DNA of 49,072 nucleotides from Fidelibacterota bacterium (GTDB taxonomy: Bacteria; Fidelibacterota; Marinisomatia; Marinisomatales; TCS55). The DNA is taken from positions 1-49,072 of the forward strand of contig JASLML010000007.1 in assembly GCA_030746535.1 (NCBI GenBank), given 5' to 3'. Of the stretch, positions 26,543-35,646 are shown one piece after another. A model generated the notes under the pieces. The model saw only the letters and a list, made by a program, of their open reading frames with translations, did no database searches and was not told where the DNA came from. Numbering within the stretch: the stretch's first letter is position 1; each line of letters begins with the position of its first letter. Position numbers and translations under genes: made by a program.

Positions 26543-27901
26543 TTAAAATACCATGTTCAGCGAAAAGCGCATGGTATTAGTAAGTGGATGACCGGGTTCA
26601 CCCGAAGTATAGCCAAAGTCAAATCCATATCCGCCAAAGCGAAGACCTACGCCAAAAGTCGGATTTTCAATTTTTCCCGTTTTGTCGTAGTAATAACCGG
26701 CACGCAAGGCGAAATAGGTAGAATACCAGTATTCCATGCCAAAATTATGGACAAGTTTATCCAATTCATCATTGATCGTTCTGTCATCGGCAGATCCGAC
26801 CTCTTTCTGACCCCATTCGTTGTATATGCCCCAATCGGGATCACCAAATTTCGCACCGTTGTCTGTGGTGTTAATCATTTCACCTTCATTAGGTATGCCA
26901 TTGCCGTCATCCTTGCTTTCATCCCATGCGTATCCACCGATTTGACGGTCGGGTTCCTCACCGGATATAGCGCGATCCATGTCGCCGCCCAGCAACCAAT
27001 CATCAACCCACGATGTAAACAATGCTAAATAAATCGGGTCTGTATGCGCAATTTCAATTTTACCATCTGCACTGTAATCCCCTGAAAGACTAACATGCCC
27101 GTCCTCATCAAAACCTCCGATAACGCCATCGCCATCCCAATCCATATCAGGATAAGATGCAACCAGAAGTTTATCTACATCATAGACAATATTGAGATTA
27201 TTGTGCTGTGTTTGAATGAGAGCATAATTAAAGCCAAAAGTTAGATTTGTAGGCTGAGGATCCGCCTGGTCAGGATCAATAAATGAAACTTTGGGGCCGA
27301 TATTGGAAAGCGATATGCCAAAATCCAGGCGCGACGTCAAAAATTCTTTTTTGAGATAGCCGATATCAAATCCAAAATCAGTAGAAGTTCCCTTCCCCTT
27401 TTCTGCAGCAGTACCCATTTCCACCAAATGCTGATAGGAAACTTTGGCATTCAATCCGAGTGAAGAAGTTCTTGAAAGCAGTGCACTGTAGGAAACAGTT
27501 CCTGCTACCATATACGAAGTGAATTTCCCCTGATATTGGGCGTATTCATCCATACGGATTTGTTCTCCAAGATTCAAATAAATGATGTGCCCACCCAAGG
27601 TTCCGAGATTAGGAATGGATTTTCTATAGGCAAGAAATTCATAATACAGGTCGTCTGCAAGATTGGGAAGCCAATTCACATGCATGAGAGCAAGTTCCGA
27701 TCCTTCAAGAAATGCGAGGCCTGCAGGATTCCAGTAGCTTGCATATGCATCATTTGCTACTGCCACCTGCGCTTCACCCATTCCCCCTGCTCGGGCTCCT
27801 GGTGAAATCAGAAGAAAAATTGCCCCTGCTTCACTTGCTAAAAGAGGAGCGCTGTAGGTCAAAGTGAACGCAAAACAGAATTGTGCCAAACGGCTTTTCA
27901 T
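26543..27901 (-). CDS. PorV-like outer-membrane protein with acidic Asp/Gly-rich insertion
   Basis: A 452-residue FadL/PorV-type beta-barrel. After a signal peptide (about 1-23) comes the PorV hallmark GARAGGMGEAQVAVANDAYASYWNPAGLA (32-63). The C-terminal strands end FSLNMVF with a terminal Phe. In T9SS organisms, PorV carries cargo from the translocon to the attachment complex; related PorV-family proteins also exist outside that role. Between about 250 and 385 lies an extra loop rich in Asp and Gly (DMDWDGDGVIGGFDEDG, then DESKDDGNGIPNEGE), resembling EF-hand or dockerin Ca2+ loops, which standard PorV lacks. It heads the operon with the M6-like T9SS cargo. A GNRA-loop hairpin lies in its leader. 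Confidence 0.82.
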   Translation of the reverse strand: MKSRLAQFCFAFTLTYSAPLLASEAGAIFLLISPGARAGGMGEAQVAVANDAYASYWNPAGLAFLEGSELALMHVNWLPNLADDLYYEFLAYRKSIPNLGTLGGHIIYLNLGEQIRMDEYAQYQGKFTSYMVAGTVSYSALLSRTSSLGLNAKVSYQHLVEMGTAAEKGKGTSTDFGFDIGYLKKEFLTSRLDFGISLSNIGPKVSFIDPDQADPQPTNLTFGFNYALIQTQHNNLNIVYDVDKLLVASYPDMDWDGDGVIGGFDEDGHVSLSGDYSADGKIEIAHTDPIYLALFTSWVDDWLLGGDMDRAISGEEPDRQIGGYAWDESKDDGNGIPNEGEMINTTDNGAKFGDPDWGIYNEWGQKEVGSADDRTINDELDKLVHNFGMEYWYSTYFALRAGYYYDKTGKIENPTFGVGLRFGGYGFDFGYTSGEPGHPLTNTMRFSLNMVF

Positions 27902-27920
27902 CGTCTTATCCTATGTTTTG

Positions 27921-27934
27921 GAGGGTTTCCCCTC
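27921..27934 (-). promoter_or_regulatory. GAAA-tetraloop hairpin in the leader of the PorV-like gene
   Basis: On the minus strand GAGGG-GAAA-CCCTC forms a perfect 5-bp stem closed by a GNRA tetraloop, 20-33 nt before the start codon. An AGGA lies just before the ATG. It may stabilise the transcript or affect initiation. No known riboswitch class is recognised. Confidence 0.4.
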
Positions 27935-27995
27935 TGGGTTTTTATTAGGTACTAATCTGTTAGCGTTATTGAATAGAAATTCCTTATTAAAAATG

Positions 27996-28014
27996 CGGGC
28001 GAATCTATTGCCCG
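27996..28014 (-). terminator. Possible intrinsic terminator after the TRAP transporter operon
   Basis: On the minus strand CGGGC and GCCCG (5 bp) enclose a 9-nt loop and are followed by CATTTTTAAT. It lies 64-82 nt after the TRAP permease stop, in the 176-nt gap before the PorV-like gene. The short stem makes it a moderate candidate. Confidence 0.45.
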
Positions 28015-28077
28015 GGTTTCTGTCAGTCAAGTAATGAATATATTACCTTTTAGTTCCAAAAAACACTGTGCACTGCA

Positions 28078-29892
28078 TCACCTTAATAATCCGACCGTAA
28101 GAAACGGAATATACGTGATTGCCAAAACGGCAATTAACCGAATCAGAAAAAACGGTAATGTTGCCTTGTAAACCGTCGGCATATCTTCACCAAACCTGTA
28201 TGCCGACAGGAAGAGATTCATACCGACAGGAGGCGTTAAAAATCCTAATTCCATGTTTGCTATAAATATGATTGCCAAGTGAACAGGATGAATACCGAAG
28301 TGCGTGCCGATTTGAGAAATAAGCGGCACAATAACAATGATTGCGGAAAAAATGTCCATCATGCACCCAATTCCCAAAAGCACAATATTCAGGATCAGAA
28401 GGAATACATATTTCGAATGAATGCTGTTTTCCACCCAATGCAGCAGCCGAGATGGTATTTCTGCATCTACGAAATAACTTGTAAGGCCCATCGCAACGCC
28501 GAGAATAATCAATACACCGCCGATTAATACCGCACAATCAATGACTATTGCCGGCAAATGATTAATTTTCAAATCTTTATAAACGAAGACCTCAATCACA
28601 AAAATGTAAAGAACCGTTAGTGCAGCGGTTTCCACAAGTGTCGTAAAACCTCCGAATACTCCTGCCAGAATTATGAATGGAATGATGATTTCCCATTTGG
28701 TTTCCCACACTACATTCACGATCTTAGATAAATTGAAGGAATAATATTCTTTCTTAGAGCGCTTCCCCTGAAAGACAGCCCATCCTGCGACCATTATGAC
28801 AAGCACCGTTCCGGGCACCAGTCCGCCAAGAAAAATATCCTTAACAGAAACACCCGCAGTAACGCCGTATATGATGGCCGGCAAACTCGGTGGAAACAGC
28901 AATCCAAGCGATCCAGCAACCGTGATAAGTCCAAGAGAAAATTTTCTGGAATACCCTTCGCGGACCATCAGCGGATATAACAGTCCGCCGAGCGCAAGAA
29001 TCGTAACTCCTGATCCTCCGGTAAGGGCTGTAAAAAATCCGCAAAGAATTACAATCACAACAGGAGTTCCGCCGGGTATCCACCCGAAAAGGACACGAAA
29101 TAATTTTACTAGACGTTTGGATGCACCGCTTTCCGCCAGAATATATCCAGCCAGTGTAAACAGCGGAATCGTTGGCAATGTCGGAGAAACCACGATCCTG
29201 TAGGCTTCTGTCGGAATTGCAGATGCCGGAATAAAATCTTTCCAGAAAAACAGAATGGCAATTCCACCTAAACCGACAAAAATTGGAGCACCATACGCCA
29301 ATGAAATCACGAGTATGGCTGATCCTACCCATGCCACCCATGAAACATCCTGAAACGTATCCGTCAGTGCAATCATTGAAAAAATCACCATCACGAGTGC
29401 CATGGACGCCCTCAGCATCCGGTCCTTTGTACTGTTGAAGTAAATCTGAAGCGCGATCAGTCCAAAGCCGATAGGCATAATGGACTGAGCCACCCAGCGT
29501 GAAATATTCGGAGCAATTTGCATGGGATACTGATATTCAATTTGGACAAGCTGCCAGCTTCCCCACGCTAAGGTAACAACAACGATGAACGAAATATTTT
29601 TTGCTATCCATCGCCCGGCATGAAATGCTTCATCAGGAACAAACAGCGGTTTGGTTGTGAGCGCAAGAAGCTTGTTTTGGCGCGCAGCTAGGACAGCGCC
29701 AATAAAGCCGATCCATAATGTGAGGTGCTGAACAATGACCGCAGATGCCGGAACCCCCGGACGCCCGAACAACCGTGTGACAGTTTCAAAAGCAGGAAGA
29801 AAGATCATTACCGTAAACACCACCAGAGCAAGCGTATCCTCCCCCCATTTTAAACGGTCGGCAATTCTTTCCTTTTGGTTTACTTCAGCCAT
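28078..29892 (-). CDS. TRAP transporter fused DctQ-DctM permease
   Basis: Inner-membrane subunits of a secondary, Na+-driven TRAP importer as one 604-residue chain. The first 180 or so residues hold four hydrophobic helices of the small DctQ type, including WIGFIGAVLAARQNKLLALTT. The rest is the large DctM permease with about a dozen helices, including PTIPLFTLAGYILAESGASKRLV, LTGGSGVTILALGGLLYP and LLFPPSLPAIIYGVTAG. Separate DctQ and DctM are more common, but fusions are well known. It is preceded by its binding protein (32 nt) and a TatT component. The substrate cannot be told from sequence. Confidence 0.93.
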   Translation of the reverse strand: MAEVNQKERIADRLKWGEDTLALVVFTVMIFLPAFETVTRLFGRPGVPASAVIVQHLTLWIGFIGAVLAARQNKLLALTTKPLFVPDEAFHAGRWIAKNISFIVVVTLAWGSWQLVQIEYQYPMQIAPNISRWVAQSIMPIGFGLIALQIYFNSTKDRMLRASMALVMVIFSMIALTDTFQDVSWVAWVGSAILVISLAYGAPIFVGLGGIAILFFWKDFIPASAIPTEAYRIVVSPTLPTIPLFTLAGYILAESGASKRLVKLFRVLFGWIPGGTPVVIVILCGFFTALTGGSGVTILALGGLLYPLMVREGYSRKFSLGLITVAGSLGLLFPPSLPAIIYGVTAGVSVKDIFLGGLVPGTVLVIMVAGWAVFQGKRSKKEYYSFNLSKIVNVVWETKWEIIIPFIILAGVFGGFTTLVETAALTVLYIFVIEVFVYKDLKINHLPAIVIDCAVLIGGVLIILGVAMGLTSYFVDAEIPSRLLHWVENSIHSKYVFLLILNIVLLGIGCMMDIFSAIIVIVPLISQIGTHFGIHPVHLAIIFIANMELGFLTPPVGMNLFLSAYRFGEDMPTVYKATLPFFLIRLIAVLAITYIPFLTVGLLR

Positions 29893-29924
29893 TTCAATCC
29901 AAATCGAAGACTGCCAATTTTTGG

Positions 29925-30920
29925 TTAATTGTCAGCTTCCAATTCATGTTTAAACTCCATTACCCTGTCAAAAATATTTTCTTCTACGATTTGTCCCCTG
30001 ATCAGCGGATACATTTCTTCCACCAAAGATTTCCATTCTTCAAATTCGGCTTCTGTCGGTGTTGTCACAACCAATCCGTATTCTTTCATTACGGCAATTG
30101 CCTCATCAGATTCTAGCCTGTTTTTCCTTTGAAAATCAGTCGAGATCCTGTTGGCTATCTCAATCATTTTATCTTGGTGAACGAGATCAATCCTGTTCCA
30201 TGTTCTAAGATCCAGAATCACCGCCGCCGACAGCATTCCCCATTTCATGTCCAGCATATATTTTGTAATACCGAAACTCTGCTGTGCCAGCACATACATC
30301 GGGTTAAAGGCCATTGCATTCACCATTCCCGTTTGCAGCCCCGAAAGCATATCCGTCATGGCAAGCGGAACTACCTGGAATCCTGATTTCTCCCAGAGTG
30401 CCGCTGTTCTATAATCTCCTGCCCATGTAAAAATGGAATGTTCCCGAAGATCATCGGGTGTTCGGACACTGTCAGACGTAAACCAGTATACCCAGCCGAC
30501 ATCCACCATGAGAATCACTTTGAATCCATTTTTCTCAGCATTAGAAACCAAATCATCGCCAAGCTTTTCATACAGCAAATCGAGATCAGAAAATTGCTGA
30601 TATAGCATCGGAATAAAAAACACCGAATATTGCGGATTTACTTCGGTTAAACCTTCCGAAGTGATGGCGGCACCCTGGATCTGCCCGATTCGCATTTTCC
30701 GAATCATATCCCTCTCGTCGCCAACCACACCACCCGGATAAACACGCAGATTGATCTTTCCATCTGTTGCCTTTTTCCATTCTTGCCCCATTTTCATTAG
30801 AAGCCCATGCCATTCAGTACCTTCCGGCGCCAGGGTAGCCATTTTAATTTTTACCTTTTTTGCGTCCAGTATGGAAAGGGACATTGCCAGCACAAGTACA
30901 ATGTAGAAATATTTCTTCAT
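29925..30920 (-). CDS. TRAP transporter solute-binding protein (DctP family)
   Basis: Periplasmic ligand-binding protein of about 331 residues feeding the fused permease. I use the ATG at 30920, one base after the TatT stop, which exposes the signal peptide MKKYFYIVLVLAMSLSILDA; an ATG 18 codons upstream lies within tatT. Family features are IKMATLAPEGTEWHGLL, NLRVYPGGVVGDERDMIRKMRIGQIQGAAIT and the region around MVNAMAFNP. DctP proteins typically bind carboxylates through a conserved Arg, probably in MRIGQIQG or the nearby ARG-containing loop. In TPR-associated TRAP systems the ligand may be hydrophobic. Confidence 0.93.
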   Translation of the reverse strand: MKKYFYIVLVLAMSLSILDAKKVKIKMATLAPEGTEWHGLLMKMGQEWKKATDGKINLRVYPGGVVGDERDMIRKMRIGQIQGAAITSEGLTEVNPQYSVFFIPMLYQQFSDLDLLYEKLGDDLVSNAEKNGFKVILMVDVGWVYWFTSDSVRTPDDLREHSIFTWAGDYRTAALWEKSGFQVVPLAMTDMLSGLQTGMVNAMAFNPMYVLAQQSFGITKYMLDMKWGMLSAAVILDLRTWNRIDLVHQDKMIEIANRISTDFQRKNRLESDEAIAVMKEYGLVVTTPTEAEFEEWKSLVEEMYPLIRGQIVEENIFDRVMEFKHELEADN

Positions 30921-30921
30921 A

Positions 30922-31767
30922 TCAATAGAATAAGTCCCCTGTTCGGGAAAGTAGCCATTGCGCTCTTTCGGCAACGATAATATCAGCTACATCCTCCTTT
31001 GATTGGTTGTTCAGCACAGCTTGTACTTTTTCCATAAATGCTTCTTTATTTTGAGTTTTAACCAATACTGTTTCCGCAAAGCTAAGTTCTGCGCCTCCAT
31101 GAAATCCACCGGAAGCTATATTGGCTTTCTGCAGATAATCTGCAGCAATTTCATTCGCTTCTATGTCAAGATCTGAGCGGCTCATAGTGTAAGAAATCAT
31201 TGCTGAATACAACGATCCTCTATTCCAGGCTGGGTTAATCTTTAAGGCACTCTCAAATAGCTTGCCAACTATTGGAAGGCGAATGACCCACTTTGGGTCT
31301 CCCCTGCTTGATGAAATTGCACCTCCCAATGCTGCACCCGTCCAATACAGAACAGGCACATCTTCCGTTTTAAAATCCAGAGATTCACTTGGAACACCAT
31401 TAATCCACTCTGAAAATTCAGGATATTTTATACGAAGTGCTGCCTCTCCAAAATCATAGGCAGAAATGAATCCCAAATGCGCTGTTTCAAATGTTTCTTT
31501 ACCAAGGGCATAATTATCCTCAATAATCCGGTCTGCTGCTTCCATTGTAAAACCGTAGTGGTACATTGTCATCAGTGAGCATGCAGCAATTAATGTATTT
31601 GGATTCTGTGGATTTTTTTCTGCAGATCTTTTTGCTTTTTGCGCCTTATTAGAAAAATAGGATTCGGCAATATTCGGCTGATGCACATAAATAAAGGCAG
31701 GAGAACAGCCTGAAGCACATAAAATAATAAGATAAACGTGCATCAATGCACGATTTAGATTCATCAT
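30922..31767 (-). CDS. TRAP transporter TatT-component lipoprotein
   Basis: A 281-residue lipoprotein of the TatT family, the TPR-rich T component of TPAT (TPR-associated TRAP) transporters first described in Treponema pallidum. The signal peptide ends at lipobox ASGC (C21). Helical repeats follow, with NTLIAACSLMTMYHYGFTMEAADRI, YWTGAALGGAISSSRG and AWNRGSLYSAMISYTMS, all typical of TatT. In the treponemal system TatT forms a trimer that docks the substrate-binding protein and holds hydrophobic pores. One base separates it from the dctP-type gene, so the subunits are coupled. Confidence 0.88.
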   Translation of the reverse strand: MMNLNRALMHVYLIILCASGCSPAFIYVHQPNIAESYFSNKAQKAKRSAEKNPQNPNTLIAACSLMTMYHYGFTMEAADRIIEDNYALGKETFETAHLGFISAYDFGEAALRIKYPEFSEWINGVPSESLDFKTEDVPVLYWTGAALGGAISSSRGDPKWVIRLPIVGKLFESALKINPAWNRGSLYSAMISYTMSRSDLDIEANEIAADYLQKANIASGGFHGGAELSFAETVLVKTQNKEAFMEKVQAVLNNQSKEDVADIIVAERAQWLLSRTGDLFY

Positions 31768-31809
31768 AGCGTTGAATAATAAGAATAATTTAGAAAGGTA
31801 AAAAGAAAA

Positions 31810-33114
31810 TCAGGCCTCGGAATGCCTGTAAATCGGAAATGAGCTGCACAATTCCTCTATTTGGTTCTTAACTGAGGAAATGACAGCTTCATCTTCAGGA
31901 TTGGATATGATCGTATCTATCATTGATACAATATTCTTTACCTCAGTTTTCCCCATTCCGCGCGTTGTAATCGCAGGAGAACCAATTCGAATGCCGCTTG
32001 TAACCATCGGGCTTCTGGAATCAAAAGGGACCATATTTTTATTGACGATTATGCCTGCAGAGCCAAGAATATTCTCGGCTGCTTTACCATGCACGCCTTT
32101 TTCAGTGAGGTCTATCAGCAACAGATGGGTATCTGTGCCACCGGAGACCAAATTGTATTCTCTTGATAAGAATTCCTCTTCCATGTACTTGGCGTTATCA
32201 ACGACATTTTGGATGTATGTTTTGAATTCAGGCTGAAGCGCTTCGGCAAAGGCCACTGCTTTTGCCGAAATGATATGCATAAGAGGTCCGCCCTGAATAC
32301 CCGGCATCACAGATGAGTCTATCAATTCGGATATCATTTTAGTTCTACCGGATTTCGGGGCGATTTTTCCCCAGGTGTTTTCTCGGTCTTTTCCCATCAT
32401 AATCATCCCACCTCTCGGACCGCGGAGCGATTTATGTGTTGTTGTTGTAACAATATCACAGTAAGGCATCGGCGAAGGATGGTGTCCGGTTGCTACCAAC
32501 CCGGAAGGATGCGCAATATCTGCCATGAGAAATGCGCCAACCTCATCGGCTACTGATTTAAAATCCTCAAACTCAATAAATCTTGAATAGGCACTTCCTC
32601 CGCAGATGATCAGCTTGGGCTTATGTTCCTGCGCTAATTTTCTAACATCAGCAAAATTTACCCGCCCGGATTCCTTATCAACTTGGTACGAAACTACATT
32701 AAAAAGCCTTCCGGAAAAATTAACCGGACTTCCGTGCGTCAAGTGGCCTCCATGCGCAAGATCCAGGCCCATAATGGTATCACCTGTTTCAATAAAAGTC
32801 AGCATTGCAGCCATGTTTGCCTGTGAACCGGAATGAGGCTGAACATTGACATATTCAGCGTTAAACAGTTTTTTTGCACGGTCGCGGGCTAAATTTTCTG
32901 CCTCATCGATGTGATCGCATCCGCCGTAATAGCGTTTTCCGGGATATCCTTCTGCATACTTATTTGTCATTACTCCGCCAGCTGCTTCAAGTACCGGATA
33001 ACTGACAAAATTCTCTGAAGCGATCAGTTCAAGCGTTAGCTCTTCACGGGACATCTCACGATCCAGAATAGCATACAATTCTGGATCGGAAGCTTTGAGG
33101 TTTTCTAGGGGCAT
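31810..33114 (-). CDS. glyA: Serine hydroxymethyltransferase
   Basis: PLP enzyme that interconverts serine and glycine and supplies 5,10-methylene-tetrahydrofolate. I use the ATG at 33114 (434 residues), since family members begin near [19 protein letters not shown]; a frame reaching 33318 lies entirely inside the upstream TPR gene. The PLP-binding Lys is in [14 protein letters not shown] (about K228; K229 in E. coli). Other landmarks are [23 protein letters not shown] and [10 protein letters not shown]. The gene starts 10 nt after the TPR lipoprotein stop and may share its transcript. Confidence 0.97.
   Translation of the reverse strand: MPLENLKASDPELYAILDREMSREELTLELIASENFVSYPVLEAAGGVMTNKYAEGYPGKRYYGGCDHIDEAENLARDRAKKLFNAEYVNVQPHSGSQANMAAMLTFIETGDTIMGLDLAHGGHLTHGSPVNFSGRLFNVVSYQVDKESGRVNFADVRKLAQEHKPKLIICGGSAYSRFIEFEDFKSVADEVGAFLMADIAHPSGLVATGHHPSPMPYCDIVTTTTHKSLRGPRGGMIMMGKDRENTWGKIAPKSGRTKMISELIDSSVMPGIQGGPLMHIISAKAVAFAEALQPEFKTYIQNVVDNAKYMEEEFLSREYNLVSGGTDTHLLLIDLTEKGVHGKAAENILGSAGIIVNKNMVPFDSRSPMVTSGIRIGSPAITTRGMGKTEVKNIVSMIDTIISNPEDEAVISSVKNQIEELCSSFPIYRHSEA
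31811..31828 (-). terminator. Possible intrinsic terminator overlapping the glyA stop codon
   Basis: CAGGC and GCCTG pair over an 8-nt loop on the minus strand and are followed by ATTTTCTTTTTAC. The stem includes the glyA TGA. The 42-nt gap then leads to the TatT gene, so this could separate the glyA and TRAP transcripts. Confidence 0.4.
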
Positions 33115-33124
33115 GTAACGATAT

Positions 33125-34384
33125 CTACCAGGAAGGATCTTTCTCCAAGCGCTCTTTGACCCAGCTGTAACATTCAGATCTCGGAGCAATCGATCCCTGC
33201 GATTTTCTATTTGAATCCAGCATGAACCATTCTGCGCGTCCGAACAGAACTTCATTTTCTTTGAGCCAATTGAGGGAATTCTTAAACCTGCCGAAACCTT
33301 TTGAGGCAGCAGCCTCAAAGTAGTTCATTGCAAGCGACGCAATAATTTTATCTTCCGTTGATATTTCCGAAGATCTGCAAAATTGGAAGGATTTATAATA
33401 TACATTTCCCTTCTGCCCCAAGGATTCACCGGCATCTGATGCTTTCACAGCATTATCAGCCCAGCGCATAGCGATATCAAAATTCTCAAGTTCAACATTC
33501 ACTTTGGAAATACTGATTGCAACCCGATAGTCTCTCGGATCAAGGTTGAAGAGTTCTTCGTATGCTTCAGATGATCCTTCAAGATCGTTAGCTGTGTAGG
33601 ATGCTTCAGCTAGCTTTCTCCATGCTATTTTGCTGGTTCTGTCTGCATTAATTACTGATCGTAATACATTAACTGCCTCCTGTGACCGGTCAGCACTGAC
33701 CAGCCGTTCTGCATAATCAAGGCCATAAGAAATATTTTCAGGATTTTTAATCCATCTGCTTTCGTATACATCCATGGGATCCTTGCCGCTTAATTCATAA
33801 GCATTTGCAAGGTCTCCTTGTGCAGTCTCATTGTCTGGATCCAACTTTAGAATTTCCTTTAGGATAATTATTTGATCTGCATACCTGCTTTGCTTGGCGT
33901 ACAATTCGGCAAGTTCCTGCTTGAAGGAAATATCATCTGGAACCAGTAGGGTAAGCCTGTCATATTCGGCAATTTCTTCTTCTGTTTTACCTTGCTTTTT
34001 ATATGCGTAAGCCAACCGCTTTCTTAATTCTATATTATTCTGCATAACCTGCAGCCCTTTAAGCAGTACTTCTTCTGATTTATCAAAATTCCCCAAATAT
34101 TCGTATGCAATTGCATAATACAGGTATACGCCTTCAGGATCTTCCCTATCGCAACCCAGATCTACTATTTCACCATAAACGCGTACCGTGGATTCCCAGT
34201 CACGATTTTTATAATATTCGGCTGCACTGCTCATCATGCGAGGGCATTTCACCCTCCGCAAAGAATCAAGCCGCGCTGTTTCCCTTTCATCAATCGCGCC
34301 GGGATCAGGAGGCGGAGCGCACATCGACAAAATGAATCCTGTAAAGATCATCAATCCAAATAAGGATGTTTGTTTATTTTCCAT
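33125..34384 (-). CDS. TPR-repeat lipoprotein
   Basis: A 419-residue envelope protein built of tetratricopeptide repeats, of unknown function. I start at the ATG at 34384, 2 nt after the upstream stop. The signal peptide [20 protein letters not shown] leads to MCAPPPDPG, an atypical lipobox with Met before the Cys. TPR-like segments include [26 protein letters not shown]-type loops and [21 protein letters not shown]. It follows a barrel and a lipoprotein gene with 2-14 nt spacing, so these may form one envelope unit. glyA follows by 10 nt. Confidence 0.8.
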   Translation of the reverse strand: MENKQTSLFGLMIFTGFILSMCAPPPDPGAIDERETARLDSLRRVKCPRMMSSAAEYYKNRDWESTVRVYGEIVDLGCDREDPEGVYLYYAIAYEYLGNFDKSEEVLLKGLQVMQNNIELRKRLAYAYKKQGKTEEEIAEYDRLTLLVPDDISFKQELAELYAKQSRYADQIIILKEILKLDPDNETAQGDLANAYELSGKDPMDVYESRWIKNPENISYGLDYAERLVSADRSQEAVNVLRSVINADRTSKIAWRKLAEASYTANDLEGSSEAYEELFNLDPRDYRVAISISKVNVELENFDIAMRWADNAVKASDAGESLGQKGNVYYKSFQFCRSSEISTEDKIIASLAMNYFEAAASKGFGRFKNSLNWLKENEVLFGRAEWFMLDSNRKSQGSIAPRSECYSWVKERLEKDPSW

Positions 34385-34386
34385 TT

Positions 34387-35646
34387 TCAATTTCTGTTTC
34401 TCCTTTTCACGAACCATATATCCGTCAAATTAAGACTGAAGGCAATACGGCGAATCGACTCTGTTTTTGTTGATCCCGTACGCCGCTCTCCCGCCATAAA
34501 TGCTACATCGATCTGATTGACAGGGAAACCAAAATTAATGCCAAAACCAAATGAAGCACCAACTTCAATTGCGGAATCTTGATTTAATAAAAAATCATTC
34601 TTTCGCATATATACACCAGATCTGAAGGGTATTTTCTCATACCATTCTTTCGGTTTAGAGGCAGCGAAGGATACCAGGCTCAGACTCGTATGAGTCCATT
34701 GATTAATATCGTCATTAAGTACAGAAAACCCTGCAGCAACATCCGATGTATTTTCCCACATAAATATTTCAGCTAATAGATGAATCGTTTGAGTAATGCT
34801 GTAATCAATTCCCAGTCCAAATTCCTGCGGTTTGTACGCGTTCAGAGTAGTGGACGATTCTTCAGCGACAGAATCCGGGAAATCAAACATATCATAATAT
34901 CCGTTTGCATTCATATCCTGATAGGCTGCCATGCTGGATTGATGTACTGTCAAGGGATATAACGCTGCTCCAGCGGAAACATAAATATGAAGTTGCCGAT
35001 CAATCAAACGAAAACGCGTTGAAGAAAGATAACAGGTCAGAACGGTGCCCGAATAATAATGCTTTGTGTTTGACTGAAATCTTTCGGCATCCACGAATAG
35101 GTTATTTGACCTTCGCGATGATCCATACAAAAAATCAAACTTAATGCCCGCTTGTTCCTTATCAGACAAAGGAAAGCTAATGCCGGAGTAAAAGGAAGAT
35201 ATGCCTCCCCTTCCGCTGTATTCTTTTGAGAGTTGTAATGTATCCTGATCAATGATTAGATCGTTTTGATCATAGGTAAATGAATATTTCTGCTGGCTGT
35301 AAGGCTTAATTCCCATTCCAAATCCATATAACCCCTTGATCGGAACAATAAATTGGATTTTATCAACACCGGAAAATTCATTGCGCACAGACGATGCCAT
35401 CTGATCCACGCGCAATCCGCTGTAGGCACCTGAAAGAGTAGAAAAAACAAATCTATTCCAGGTTGCAGGATTGTTCAGTGACAAACCAAACCGGTATGCA
35501 GGTACCAGTCCCGTTCCTGAAGTTGCAAGCGTTACTCCGTCAAAAGAAGGAGTATGCACACCAAGTCCATACGCATGATAGGTACTCTGGGAAAATCCTG
35601 GGTAGACAAGGATGCTGAGCAGAATAATGAATTTACGGATAGACAT
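34387..35646 (-). CDS. Predicted outer-membrane beta-barrel protein
   Basis: A 419-residue protein with a signal peptide (MSIRKFIILLSILVYPGFS) and alternating hydrophobic/polar strands with many Tyr/Gly, as in FadL/PorP-type barrels. The start region GLGVHTPSFDGVTLATSGTG and SLNNPATWNRF recalls the PorV-like family opening (SLNNPA in place of YWNPAG). A short Asp/Asn-rich loop DMNANGYYDMFDF (about residue 240) resembles a Ca2+ loop. I do not know its function. It overlaps the lipoprotein gene by 14 nt and is 2 nt from the TPR lipoprotein. Confidence 0.72.
   Translation of the reverse strand: MSIRKFIILLSILVYPGFSQSTYHAYGLGVHTPSFDGVTLATSGTGLVPAYRFGLSLNNPATWNRFVFSTLSGAYSGLRVDQMASSVRNEFSGVDKIQFIVPIKGLYGFGMGIKPYSQQKYSFTYDQNDLIIDQDTLQLSKEYSGRGGISSFYSGISFPLSDKEQAGIKFDFLYGSSRRSNNLFVDAERFQSNTKHYYSGTVLTCYLSSTRFRLIDRQLHIYVSAGAALYPLTVHQSSMAAYQDMNANGYYDMFDFPDSVAEESSTTLNAYKPQEFGLGIDYSITQTIHLLAEIFMWENTSDVAAGFSVLNDDINQWTHTSLSLVSFAASKPKEWYEKIPFRSGVYMRKNDFLLNQDSAIEVGASFGFGINFGFPVNQIDVAFMAGERRTGSTKTESIRRIAFSLNLTDIWFVKRRNRN

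Noticed and set aside
27921-27945. Plus-strand hairpin GAGGG/CCCTC followed by GGGTTTTT as an intrinsic terminator.
   Set aside because: There is no plus-strand gene to terminate; the hairpin is better placed in the minus-strand leader of the PorV-like gene.
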